64,000 nt of DNA from Lysobacterales bacterium 63-13 (GTDB lineage Bacteria > Pseudomonadota > Gammaproteobacteria > Xanthomonadales > Rhodanobacteraceae). Below the pieces are notes generated by a model, which worked only from the letters and a program-made list of their open reading frames with translations, ran no database searches and was not told the origin of the DNA. The position numbers and the translations under genes were made by a program. The DNA lies in contig MKWR01000024.1 in the NCBI GenBank assembly GCA_001899855.1, positions 1 to 64,000 of the forward strand, in the 5' to 3' direction. Shown one piece after another: positions 34,575-43,848 of this stretch. Every line of letters starts with the position of its first letter. Position 1 is the stretch's first letter.

Positions 34575-35954
34575 ATGAACATGGCAGCCGCCATGCTCGA
34601 TTCGCTGCAGGCGATATTCGCCGCCGACGCAGTGAGCGTGGAGGCCGCCGAGTGCGCGGTGTATGCCTATGACAACTCGCGGCGCGAGGCGATTCCGGAC
34701 GCGGTGGTGTTTCCGACCACGCATGAGCAGGTCGTGGCCTTGGTTGCCTTGTGTCGCGGGCAAGGCATCGCCCTGACCGCACGCGGTCGCGGCACCAATA
34801 CGACCGGCGCCAGCGTTCCAGTGAGCGGTGGCATCGTTGCCAGTTTCGAGCGCATGCAGCGCATCCTCGCCATCGATGTGGCCAATCGCCTGGCCGTGGT
34901 CGAACCCGGCGTGCTCAATGCCGATCTGCAGATCGCCTTGAAGCCGCACGGGTTTTTCTGGGCCCCCGATCCAACCTCGGCACCGTTCTGCTCGATCGCC
35001 GGCAACATCGCCTGCAATGCCGGCGGCCCGCGCGCGGTGAAATACGGAGCCACCCGCGACAATGTCCTCGCCCTGCGCGCGGTCAACGGCCGCGGCGAGG
35101 AATTCCGCTGCGGCAAGCCGACCAGCAAGGGCGCCACCGGCTATGACCTGACGCGCCTGCTGATCGGCTCCGAAGGCACCCTCGCCATCATCACCGAAGC
35201 GACCCTGAAGCTGACTCCGCTGGCATCGGACAAGCGCACACTGCGCGCGACCTATGTCGACATGGCCGCTGCCGCCGCCGCAGTCGCCCGCATCATGGCG
35301 CAACCGGTGACGCCTTGTGCACTCGAATACATGGACGACGAAGCCCTGCGCCTCGCCCGCAACCACGCCGGCGAATCCATCCCCGTCGCCGGTGCCATGC
35401 TGATCATCGAAGTCGATGGCGAAACCGATGCCCTGCCCTCGGCTGTCGCGGCGATCAGCCAGGCGGCCAGCGGCCCTGGCCTGATCGAACTGCACGCCGC
35501 CAACGATGCCGGCGAAGTCGCCAGGCTGTGGGCGGCACGCAAGGCGCTTTCGCCTGCCCTGCGCACGCTGGCCCCGAACAAGATCAACGAGGATGTCGTC
35601 GTCCCGGTCAGTTGCGTTCCCGATCTCATTGCCGGACTGAAGCGGATTTCCGCCAAGCATGGCATCCCTATCGTCACCTTCGGCCACGCCGGCAACGGCA
35701 ACATCCACGTCAACCTGCTCTACCGTCCCGAGGATCCGCAGCAGGCGCGCAATGCGCCCGCCTGCCTGTCGGACGTGTTCGACCTGGTCTTCACCATGGA
35801 TGGCACGCTCTCCGGCGAACACGGCATCGGCCTGGCCAAACGCGAATTCATGCCCCGCGCCATTGATCCGGTTTCCCTCGAATTGATGCGCCGCATAAAG
35901 ACACAGTTCGATCCCGAAGGCATCCTGAATCCGGGCAAGCTGTTGCCGGATTGA
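34575..35954 (+). CDS. FAD-linked oxidase / D-2-hydroxyacid dehydrogenase (GlcD-like)
   Basis: 459 residues with an N-terminal PCMH-type FAD-binding domain (VVFPTTHEQVVALVALCRG, ARGRGTNTTG, GVLNADLQ, AGNIACNAGGPRAVKYGATR, IGSEGTLAII). The C-terminal FAD-oxidase domain ends in FTMDGTLSGEHGIGLAK and the usual FDPEGILNPGKLLP. It likely oxidises D-lactate, glycolate or another D-2-hydroxyacid with quinone as acceptor. No glcE or glcF partner is adjacent, so a single-subunit D-lactate dehydrogenase type is favoured. The start at 34575 gives the normal N-terminus. Confidence 0.88.
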   Translation: MNMAAAMLDSLQAIFAADAVSVEAAECAVYAYDNSRREAIPDAVVFPTTHEQVVALVALCRGQGIALTARGRGTNTTGASVPVSGGIVASFERMQRILAIDVANRLAVVEPGVLNADLQIALKPHGFFWAPDPTSAPFCSIAGNIACNAGGPRAVKYGATRDNVLALRAVNGRGEEFRCGKPTSKGATGYDLTRLLIGSEGTLAIITEATLKLTPLASDKRTLRATYVDMAAAAAAVARIMAQPVTPCALEYMDDEALRLARNHAGESIPVAGAMLIIEVDGETDALPSAVAAISQAASGPGLIELHAANDAGEVARLWAARKALSPALRTLAPNKINEDVVVPVSCVPDLIAGLKRISAKHGIPIVTFGHAGNGNIHVNLLYRPEDPQQARNAPACLSDVFDLVFTMDGTLSGEHGIGLAKREFMPRAIDPVSLELMRRIKTQFDPEGILNPGKLLPD

Positions 35955-35999
35955 GCGGTGTCCGGCGGCAAGCATGCCGGGGTTTTAGCACGTGCATGT

Positions 36000-36147
36000 G
36001 CAAGAGCAGGTTCCAGCCGCCCCGGAGACTCGTTCGGTCGAGGTGCATTCGATGCAACGTGACGGAAGGCATCGGGCCTGGAGGCATCTCGTGGGAAAAA
36101 CCGTGCGCGCAGCCCCATGCAGGAAGCGGCTTCAGCCGTGTTGCTTC
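36000..36147 (+). repeat. REP-like palindromes (degenerate at 36000-36020, clear at 36119-36147)
   Basis: The clear copy reads GCAGGAAGCGGCTTCAGCCG followed by TGTTGCTTC, with the hairpin CGGCT-TCAGCCG at its centre. The degenerate copy reads GCAAGAGCAGGTTCCAGCCG. Both match the repeat at 3763-3790. They occupy the convergent gap between the FAD oxidase gene and pgpA, where no gene is seen. Confidence 0.55.
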
Positions 36148-36158
36148 TTCCGGCGCCC

Positions 36159-36659
36159 TTACCTCAAACCGGAAAAAGCCAGCAGCAAGGCGAGCACGAG
36201 TGCCGCGTAGGCACCGGCCATCGCATCATCCAGCATGACCCCGAAGCCGCCCTTGACGCGGCGGTCCGCCCACGAGCAAGGCCAGGGTTTCCACACGTCG
36301 AACAGTCGAAAAAGGAAGAATCCGGCAATCATCCAGGGCCAAGGCGCCGGCCACAGCAGCAGCGGCAGCAAGGTGATCCACTGGCCGACGAATTCATCCC
36401 AGACAATCACGCCGGGATCACTGATGCGCAGGCGATCGATGACGATGGCGGATGCCCAGACGCCAATCAGGAAGGCCACGATGATGACGCCAAGCAGCCA
36501 CGGCATCGGCAGTTCACGCAGAAACAGCCACGGCACCAAAGCTGCCGCCGATCCCGCCGTGCCGGGAGCGAACGGACTCAGGCCCGAGCCGAAACCGCTG
36601 GCGATCCAGCCGGCCGGGTGGCCGAGCACGGCGCGGCGCTGTCGTGCATCAAGTCTCAT
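36159..36659 (-). CDS. pgpA: Phosphatidylglycerophosphatase A
   Basis: A membrane enzyme that dephosphorylates phosphatidylglycerol phosphate in phospholipid synthesis. It has 166 residues and about four membrane helices. The family motif GFGSGLSPFAPGTAGSAAAL is near the N-terminus, with VIVWDEFVGQW and DDAMAGAYAAL further on. It overlaps thiL by four bases, in the conserved order ribH-nusB-thiL-pgpA. Confidence 0.95.
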   Translation of the reverse strand: MRLDARQRRAVLGHPAGWIASGFGSGLSPFAPGTAGSAAALVPWLFLRELPMPWLLGVIIVAFLIGVWASAIVIDRLRISDPGVIVWDEFVGQWITLLPLLLWPAPWPWMIAGFFLFRLFDVWKPWPCSWADRRVKGGFGVMLDDAMAGAYAALVLALLLAFSGLR

Positions 36660-37627
36660 GCGAAGTGCTCCCAGCCCTTGCCTTGGATGTGCTTGCGATC
36701 ACCATTCCGATCGAGCACATGCACGCCCGCTCCGGCAATCACGCGACCGATGCGGGAAACCCGGCAACCGGCCTTGGACATTGCTGCCTGCATCGCCGCG
36801 ATCTGCGCCTCGGCGACAGTGAAGGCCAGTTCGTAATCATCGCCACCGTGCAATTGCAGGGCACGCGCGGTGTCGACATCGAAGCACTCGAACAAGGCAG
36901 TCGAACCCGGCAGGCCATCCTCCTCGATCTCGATGCCGACACCGCTGGCGCGAGCGACATGGCCGAGATCGGCAAGCAGGCCATCGGAGACATCGATGCA
37001 GGCATGGGCCAGGTCAAGCAAGGCAAGCCCGGCAGCGACGCGCGGCGAGGGGCGGTTGAGGCGCGCCATCAGCGTGGCGCAGGCCGCGTCCATTGCCGAA
37101 TCCTTCGCCAATTGCGCCTGCAGGCAACGCAGGCCGCCTGCGGCATCGCCCAATATGCCGCTGACAAAGACGCCATCACCGATGCCAGCCGCATCGCGGC
37201 GCAAGGCGCGTCCGCTCGGCACGAAGCCATGCACGGCAACCGTGATCGACAGTGGCCCGCGCGTGGTGTCGCCGCCAATCAGGTCGAGCTGGTGAAGCGC
37301 GGCCAGTTCGGCAAATCCATCGACGAAGCGGCTGACGAAATCGGCATCTGCCGTGGGCAGGGTCAGGCTCAGCAAGGCCCATGCCGGCGTCGCGCCCATG
37401 GCGGCGAGGTCACTCAGGTTGACCGCGAGTGATTTCCAGCCAAGGTCGGCGGCATCGGTATCGAGCGGAAAATGCACGCCCGCAACCAGCGTGTCGACAC
37501 AGCACACCAACTCGTGGCCGGCAGGAACCGCAACCACGGCCGCGTCGTCGCCAATGCCGAGGCGCACGTCGGCACGCGCCTTCGGGCAACGTCGCTTGAT
37601 CAATTCAATCAGGTCGAATTCGGCCAT
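36656..37627 (-). CDS. thiL: Thiamine-monophosphate kinase
   Basis: Makes thiamine pyrophosphate from thiamine phosphate. It has 323 residues and begins EFDLIELI...GIGDDAAVV, the standard ATP/Mg-binding opening. Other motifs are LAAMGATPAWALLSLTLP, CIDVSDGLLADLGH and HGGDDYELAFTV. No TPP riboswitch is present in its leader. It is part of the ribH-nusB-thiL-pgpA operon. Confidence 0.96.
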   Translation of the reverse strand: MAEFDLIELIKRRCPKARADVRLGIGDDAAVVAVPAGHELVCCVDTLVAGVHFPLDTDAADLGWKSLAVNLSDLAAMGATPAWALLSLTLPTADADFVSRFVDGFAELAALHQLDLIGGDTTRGPLSITVAVHGFVPSGRALRRDAAGIGDGVFVSGILGDAAGGLRCLQAQLAKDSAMDAACATLMARLNRPSPRVAAGLALLDLAHACIDVSDGLLADLGHVARASGVGIEIEEDGLPGSTALFECFDVDTARALQLHGGDDYELAFTVAEAQIAAMQAAMSKAGCRVSRIGRVIAGAGVHVLDRNGDRKHIQGKGWEHFA

Positions 37628-37660
37628 TGCGGCAATCGCAGCGAGCGCAAGCGCCTTGCC

Positions 37661-38134
37661 TCAGCGACCCTTGCTGCGGTATTCGACTTGCCGCCACTCG
37701 CCGGCCAGCTTGTCGAGCACGCCGTTGACATAGGTGTGGCCCTGGTCGGCACCGAAACGCTTGGTCACTTCCAGCGCTTCGTTGATGACCACCCGATACG
37801 GCACATCCGCGCGGTAACGCAATTCGTAGGCGGCAATGCGCATCACCGCGCGTTCGATGGGATCGACTTCGGCAATCTCGCGATCGATGTATTGACGGAT
37901 GCCGGCATCGAGTTCAGCGAGATGCTTTTCGACGCCACGCAGCAGATCCTCGAAATACTCGAGGTCGGCGATTTCCATGTCCTGCTCGTGGCGGAACTGC
38001 TCGATCACCTGGATCATGCGGTTGCCGCCGACCTGCCAGGCATAGATTGCCTGCAGGGCGCGCCGGCGCGAGCGCGAGCGCGCGGCAAGGTCGACGCCTT
38101 CGGGGCGCTGCGGATGATTCACAGGTTTCTCCAT
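37661..38134 (-). CDS. nusB: Transcription antitermination factor NusB
   Basis: A 157-residue all-helical RNA-binding protein acting with NusE in antitermination of rRNA operons. Motifs are [31 protein letters not shown] and the C-terminal [16 protein letters not shown] with VNGVLDKLA. It overlaps the end of ribH by 16 bases. Confidence 0.96.
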   Translation of the reverse strand: MEKPVNHPQRPEGVDLAARSRSRRRALQAIYAWQVGGNRMIQVIEQFRHEQDMEIADLEYFEDLLRGVEKHLAELDAGIRQYIDREIAEVDPIERAVMRIAAYELRYRADVPYRVVINEALEVTKRFGADQGHTYVNGVLDKLAGEWRQVEYRSKGR

Positions 38135-38601
38135 AGATCGATCATTTCCAGCGCCGCCAGCGCGATTTCCTCACCCTTGTTGCCATGCTTGCCGCCTGCC
38201 CGTGCTTCGGCATCGGCATGATTCTCCACCGCCAGCACGCCGTTCAAAACGGGAATCCGCTGTTCGACGGCTACACGCATCAAGCCCTCCGCGCAGCCAT
38301 CGGCGACATGTTCATAGTGCCGCGTATCGCCGCGCACCACGCAACCCAGCGCCAGGATCGCCGCATGCCGACCTGCCGCGGCCAGCTTCGCGGCAACGGC
38401 CGGAATCTCCCAGGCCCCCGGCACGCGCACCAGATCGATCGCCTCCGCGGCAACGCCGTGATCGAGCAAGGCTCGATGCGCACCGGCGATCAGCGCATCG
38501 ATGATGCGCGGATTCCAGCGACTCGCGATGATCGCAAGGCGGGTGTCGGCGTGGGCACGCACGGTACCGTTGATGACGGCCATCGGATCCTGCTTCTTCA
38601 C
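38119..38601 (-). CDS. ribH: 6,7-dimethyl-8-ribityllumazine synthase
   Basis: The penultimate enzyme of riboflavin synthesis, assembling into icosahedral or smaller shells. 160 residues as drawn. Key segments are [53 protein letters not shown] and [11 protein letters not shown]. The start could instead be the ATG at 38583 ([10 protein letters not shown]). It heads the operon with nusB, thiL and pgpA. No FMN riboswitch is visible upstream. Confidence 0.95.
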   Translation of the reverse strand: MKKQDPMAVINGTVRAHADTRLAIIASRWNPRIIDALIAGAHRALLDHGVAAEAIDLVRVPGAWEIPAVAAKLAAAGRHAAILALGCVVRGDTRHYEHVADGCAEGLMRVAVEQRIPVLNGVLAVENHADAEARAGGKHGNKGEEIALAALEMIDLWRNL

Positions 38602-38730
38602 GGGTCGGCCTTGGAAGGCAAGGCGCGGGCGCGCAGTCTAGCGGACAGTCGTCGCTGGCCCAAGCGATCAGGGAAAGTTGCCAGTCAAGGCAACGCTGCC
38701 CCATGGTGCAACCGCCATGCTGTCCAGCAG

Positions 38731-38757
38731 CTTCGCCACGCGTGCCGCGTGGCGAAG
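38731..38757 (-). terminator. Perfect 12-bp GC-rich hairpin downstream of the metalloprotease gene
   Basis: CTTCGCCACGCG-TGC-CGCGTGGCGAAG, about 75 bases beyond the protease stop, with no T run. It probably ends or stabilises the protease transcript. The remainder of 38602-38830 shows nothing. Confidence 0.5.
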
Positions 38758-38830
38758 CGAAGTCGGATTGCCTTGGCACGCCGTGCGATGTGCATGGCGA
38801 ACCTGGGCGGCGCAGTTCCTGCGAATCCGA

Positions 38831-40546
38831 TCAGGGATTCTCGAAGCCGTGCTTGAAGATCAGGTCGGGCAAGGCCGGAACCGTCACGTTGTAGCTGCAA
38901 CTCGTGTTGTAGGCCGAGGCCAGCGCATTGATCTGCGTGGCCGAGTAGCCCGATGCGGCGGCGGCGTTGATGATCGCCTGCGCCGCGACCTTCTGCGACG
39001 CGCTGCCGCTGGTCATGGCCAGCCCCAGCAACATGGCCTTGTCCATGGCATCGCGACCGATCGCAACCCAGGCGACCATGTTGCACGAAGCCCAGTATTG
39101 GCCTTGGTCGTGGATGCCACTGCCGATATTTCCCGGGTAGCTGTGTCCGATGTTCCAGTTGGTCACGCGACCACCCCAGTACTGGTTGTGGCCATCCCAG
39201 TGGAACATCCAGAACCATTGCGGATCGGCGGGTGTCCAGTGTCCGGTCGAACGGTTGTAGGAACTGGCGAAATAATCGCCGACGCCTTCGGACAGGCCTT
39301 CGTTCTGCGACAGGCCGCCATTGGTGATCCAGTCATGCAGGCCGTGGCCAAGCTCGTGCAGGATCACATCGGCATCTTCCGCATCGTCGACGCCACCTTC
39401 ACCAAACTGCAACTGGTCGCTGCCGGACGAGAACGATGAATTGTCATCGCCATTGAACCCGTGTGGATCGAAGCGCACGCCGCCGGCCACCGTGTTCGGC
39501 ACCACGGTCACGCCCAGGGTCTGGTTGAGATAGCGCATTTGCTTGTCGATCAGGTGGTAGACATTCGGGCCTTCGAACTTCTGGTTGGCGCGGGTGACGC
39601 TGAAATCGGGCGTGGCCGGGGTCGGGCAATCGTTGACGCCACCGCTGGGTGCGGCCCAGTCCTGGCAGCGTGCCCATGGGCCTTCGAGCCTGTAGACGCC
39701 TGCGCTCTGGGTGATGTCACGCAAGGTCACGCTGATCAGTTGTCCGGTCAGCCCGGCTGAATCGGCATCGCTGGCATCGGTCAATCCGCCGCTGCCGTAG
39801 GTGGCCCTGGCCGTGGTCAGCGGATCGGGATCGAAAACCGTGGCGGTGCCATCGACGTAGTACTCGGTGTTGCGGAAATCGATTAACTCGCCCGTACCCG
39901 CATCGGCGACGAGCTCCCACTCACCGGCCTTTTGCGCATCGCGGATCACATAGACCCAGGCCAGTCGCGTCGGCTGCGCATCGGCATAGACCATCAACTT
40001 CGGCGCCAGCACATCACTTGCGGCCGGCATGCCGAACGCCTGCACGACCTGCTTGCGCACATCGTCGGCGGTGCGCGCGGGTTGAACCGGAATGGCGTCG
40101 ATCGACGGCCTTGCCTCGCTGCTGACGAAGATCACCTCGCCATCGGGTTTCACCGATACCGCGATATCGCTGCCATATACGGGCACGCCATCCAGCGCCT
40201 GCTGGAAACGCACGACGGAAAATCCGCCATCGTTGCGTTGGTGGGCGGTGGTCAGTGTCGCCGGACTGCTGGCGATGCCAAGCTGGGCGGCGCGCTCCGC
40301 CATGAATTCCCTGGCCATTGCTTCGGCGCTGCCACGCACGCGCGCGCGAAAGCCAGGTTGGTACAACGTGGTCGCGCGACCGTCGGCGGCAAATCGCCCT
40401 TCGGCGGTTTCGAGTGCGGCGGTGGCATTGAAAGCCGGCTTGTTCTGCAATGATTGCGCAACGGGTTGCAGGGCCAGTGCCGAGCCGCAGAGTCCGCCCA
40501 GGGCGATGGTGATTGCAGCAAGCAGGATGATGGATGGTTTGCTCAT
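38831..40546 (-). CDS. Secreted zinc metalloprotease with FTP-like propeptide (fungalysin/thermolysin-like)
   Basis: 571 residues. A signal peptide (~1-26) is followed by a propeptide region resembling FTP/PepSY inhibitors (about 40-230: FSVVRFQQALDGVPVYGSDI, LAWVYVIRDA). The catalytic domain contains the zinc motif HELGHGLHD (about 397) and the downstream glutamate in QNEGLSEGVGDYF. It is likely autoprocessed after export. The chain ends PDLIFKHGFENP, matching the tail motif of other exported proteins here. The gene is divergent from metK across 271 bp. Confidence 0.88.
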   Translation of the reverse strand: MSKPSIILLAAITIALGGLCGSALALQPVAQSLQNKPAFNATAALETAEGRFAADGRATTLYQPGFRARVRGSAEAMAREFMAERAAQLGIASSPATLTTAHQRNDGGFSVVRFQQALDGVPVYGSDIAVSVKPDGEVIFVSSEARPSIDAIPVQPARTADDVRKQVVQAFGMPAASDVLAPKLMVYADAQPTRLAWVYVIRDAQKAGEWELVADAGTGELIDFRNTEYYVDGTATVFDPDPLTTARATYGSGGLTDASDADSAGLTGQLISVTLRDITQSAGVYRLEGPWARCQDWAAPSGGVNDCPTPATPDFSVTRANQKFEGPNVYHLIDKQMRYLNQTLGVTVVPNTVAGGVRFDPHGFNGDDNSSFSSGSDQLQFGEGGVDDAEDADVILHELGHGLHDWITNGGLSQNEGLSEGVGDYFASSYNRSTGHWTPADPQWFWMFHWDGHNQYWGGRVTNWNIGHSYPGNIGSGIHDQGQYWASCNMVAWVAIGRDAMDKAMLLGLAMTSGSASQKVAAQAIINAAAASGYSATQINALASAYNTSCSYNVTVPALPDLIFKHGFENP

Positions 40547-40790
40547 GGAATCCTCGTTGATCAGTCGGCACAGCCCGATGCGCGATGGCGGAGTTCAAGC
40601 GCTGCCCGGGATCGGGATTGCTCCGCAGTGCGTGGATTCTGCCACCGGATGGCCGTGATCCGCTCATTCCCGAGGCGGAATCATGGTCGATCGACCTGCA
40701 TGTTGTCGTGCGCAATACTTGCCCGGGCCAGCTTTGCTACCCTGCAAAACCCCGCGCAGGCGTGTATCATGCGCGCCCCATTCATCCATC

Positions 40791-40810
40791 CATCCGCATT
40801 GAAGGATATA
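40791..40810 (+). promoter_or_regulatory. Candidate methionine-cycle operator ahead of metK
   Basis: CATCCGCATTGAAGGATATA contains the inverted repeat ATCC-N8-GGAT. It aligns with the stronger palindromes ahead of ahcY (48282-48297) and metF (49986-50001). This copy is the weakest of the three and lies very close to the metK start, overlapping the ribosome-binding site. Confidence 0.4.
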
Positions 40811-40817
40811 TGACGAA

Positions 40818-42017
<1,200 letters not shown>

Positions 42018-42030
42018 GCGTTGCACGCGT

Positions 42031-42054
42031 GCCCGTCACTGCATGGTGACGGGC
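42031..42054 (+). terminator. Hairpin after metK, without a T tract
   Basis: GCCCGTCAC-TGCATG-GTGACGGGC, a 9-bp perfect stem 14 bases past the metK stop. With no T run, it is terminator-like or a 3'-end stabiliser. Confidence 0.5.
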
Positions 42055-42151
42055 ATTGCGGTACTTCGCCGCAGCCGGCGAAGCCGATTGCCTGGCGTGC
42101 ATGCGCCTCGCACAATGCCTGTCCGATCCGTTGCTTGCAGGCCTGCCAACC

Positions 42152-43300
42152 GTGACCTCCCCTCTCGCCGAGCTGCGCGCCGGAATCGACCAGGCCGATG
42201 ACGAGCTGGTGGCCGTGCTGGCGCGGCGGATCCGCCTCACCGCCGAAGTCGGTGCCTTGAAATCGCGCCACGGCCTGCCCCTGTATGTCCCCGAGCGCGA
42301 AGCGCAGTTGCTTGCCGCCCGCCGTGAAAAAGCCGCAGCGGCCGGTGTCGATGCGGATTTGATCGAGGACATTCTGCGCCGGGTCATGCGCGAGAGTTAC
42401 AGCGCACAGGGAACCGACTTCCCTGCGGCGGGTGATTGCAGCCGCGCCGTGGTCGTGGTCGGCGGCGGCGGTGCCCTCGGCCGCTGCCTGGCTTCATTCT
42501 TCATGCGCTCCGGCTACACCGTGCGCATCCTCGAGAAAGACGACTGGGAGCAGGCCCCGACCCTGCTCGCCGACGCCGGCCTGGTGCTCGTTGCCGTGCC
42601 AATCGAACATACTCTCGCGGTGATCGCGAAGCTGCCGCAACTGCCGGATGACTGCATCCTCGCCGACATCACCAGCATCAAGCAGGCCCCGCTGAAAGCC
42701 ATGCTGGATGTGCACAGAGGCCCGGTGCTGGGCCTGCATCCGATGTTCGGCCCCGACATCAAGAGTCTCGCCAAGCAGGTGGTCGTGGCCTGTGCAGGCC
42801 GCGACGCGCAGCGCTGCCAATGGCTGGTCGACCAGTTCGGCATCTGGGGCGCGGTCGTGCGCGAGGAATTGCCCGAGCGCCACGATCGGGCCATGGAGTT
42901 GATCCAGGCCATGCGCCACTTCACCAGCATGGTCTACGGCATTTTCCTGCAGCGCGAGAACGCCGATCTCGATGAACTGATGCGCCTGAGTTCACCGATC
43001 TATCGCCTGGAACTGGCCATGGTCGGGCGCCTCTTTGCGCAATCACCGGAACTCTATGCCGACATCATCATGGCCGCGGACGGTCTGCCCGCCCTGCTCG
43101 ATCAATACCGCGGCGTCCTCGATGATCTCCTCAAGCGCGTGCGCAACCACCAGCGCGCTGAATTGATCGAGGACTTCAACCAGGCCCGCGACTACTTCGG
43201 CGATCTCGCCCCGGCCCTGCTGCGCGAAAGCAGCGAGCTGCTGCGCAAGGCCCATGATGCGCGCAGTCCGCTCAGGGCGATTGATCGGGGTCCGAAATAG
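42152..43300 (+). CDS. tyrA: Bifunctional chorismate mutase / prephenate dehydrogenase (T-protein)
   Basis: 382 residues, closely paralleling E. coli TyrA. The chorismate mutase domain (about 1-90) has LRAGIDQADDELVAVLARR and LPLYVPEREAQLLAARR. The prephenate dehydrogenase domain (about 100-375) has VVVVGGGGALGRCL for NAD binding, LGLHPMFGPD and SSPIYRLELAMVGRLFAQ. It converts chorismate to 4-hydroxyphenylpyruvate for tyrosine synthesis. GTG at 42152 is chosen because it aligns with the E. coli start; ATG 42101 is in frame upstream. It directly borders the Rhs island. Confidence 0.95.
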   Translation: MTSPLAELRAGIDQADDELVAVLARRIRLTAEVGALKSRHGLPLYVPEREAQLLAARREKAAAAGVDADLIEDILRRVMRESYSAQGTDFPAAGDCSRAVVVVGGGGALGRCLASFFMRSGYTVRILEKDDWEQAPTLLADAGLVLVAVPIEHTLAVIAKLPQLPDDCILADITSIKQAPLKAMLDVHRGPVLGLHPMFGPDIKSLAKQVVVACAGRDAQRCQWLVDQFGIWGAVVREELPERHDRAMELIQAMRHFTSMVYGIFLQRENADLDELMRLSSPIYRLELAMVGRLFAQSPELYADIIMAADGLPALLDQYRGVLDDLLKRVRNHQRAELIEDFNQARDYFGDLAPALLRESSELLRKAHDARSPLRAIDRGPK

Positions 43301-43328
43301 TCGCTGCTGCATGCCACGCCGGTACCCG

Positions 43329-43517
43329 TCACACCCGCTTGGCTTCCTTCGAGATCGCCGCTATCTGCGCTTCGCTGAATTTCGACAGGCGCACAAGGGT
43401 GGATCCTCTGTTTGCCCCCTGCCCAGTAACCGGTGCCAGCCAAAACCAGAGGGTTTCGGCGAAACTGACCCAAAAAGAAGCGGTATTTCCGCCATGAAAA
43501 AGTCGAAGTTTACTGAG
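43329..43517. mobile_element. Two tiny IS3-family transposase (OrfA) remnants
   Basis: On the minus strand, 43329-43394 encodes VRLSKFSEAQIAAISKEAKRV followed by a stop, which matches the N-terminal helix of IS3-family OrfA proteins. On the plus strand, 43494-43517 encodes MKKSKFTE, the same kind of opening from a different element, after which the similarity stops. These scraps lie in the otherwise empty gap 43301-43640 between tyrA and the Rhs island, marking an insertion hotspot. Confidence 0.55.
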
Positions 43518-43640
43518 CCATTCTCCGGGAGATCACCGAGGACAGGGCCAATAGCCGCAACTCGTCGCCCCAGTCGGGGCTGACAGGTTCCACGACAAGC
43601 CAAATTCATCGTGCTCCGTATTGCTCTCCACTCTTCATGT

Positions 43641-43841
43641 CTAGCTCTTGCTTTTGAGGTCGTTGACAAGATGCCCAGTTGCAAGGAGCACAAGTCCTGC
43701 AAGCAATGATAACGATCCAGAAATTACAGCCAGGAAAACAATGGGCTTTGCCGCACTGATCCCTGAAAACGCTGCTGCTGTGCTGCACACTGCAAGCAAC
43801 AGACTAGCAATGAGCCATTTGAACAAATAACTGGCCTTCAT
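43641..43841 (-). CDS. Small two-helix membrane protein, candidate immunity protein for Rhs tip C
   Basis: 66 residues: an N-terminal membrane helix (YLFKWLIASLLLAVCSTAAAF), a short loop, a second helix (IVFLAVISGSLSLLAGLVLLA) and a polar LVNDLKSKS tail. It starts 7 bases after the Rhs stop codon, the position where immunity genes of polymorphic toxins are found. The role is inferred from position only; the sequence is not recognised. Confidence 0.5.
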   Translation of the reverse strand: MKASYLFKWLIASLLLAVCSTAAAFSGISAAKPIVFLAVISGSLSLLAGLVLLATGHLVNDLKSKS

Positions 43842-43848
43842 ATTAATC

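Noticed and set aside
34482-35975. 497-codon minus-strand frame
   Set aside because: Antisense shadow of the FAD-linked oxidase, which has full family motifs on the plus strand.
37628-38830. Possible FMN or TPP riboswitch near ribH/thiL
   Set aside because: Looked for the conserved RFN and THI core sequences on the minus strand upstream of ribH and thiL and found none.
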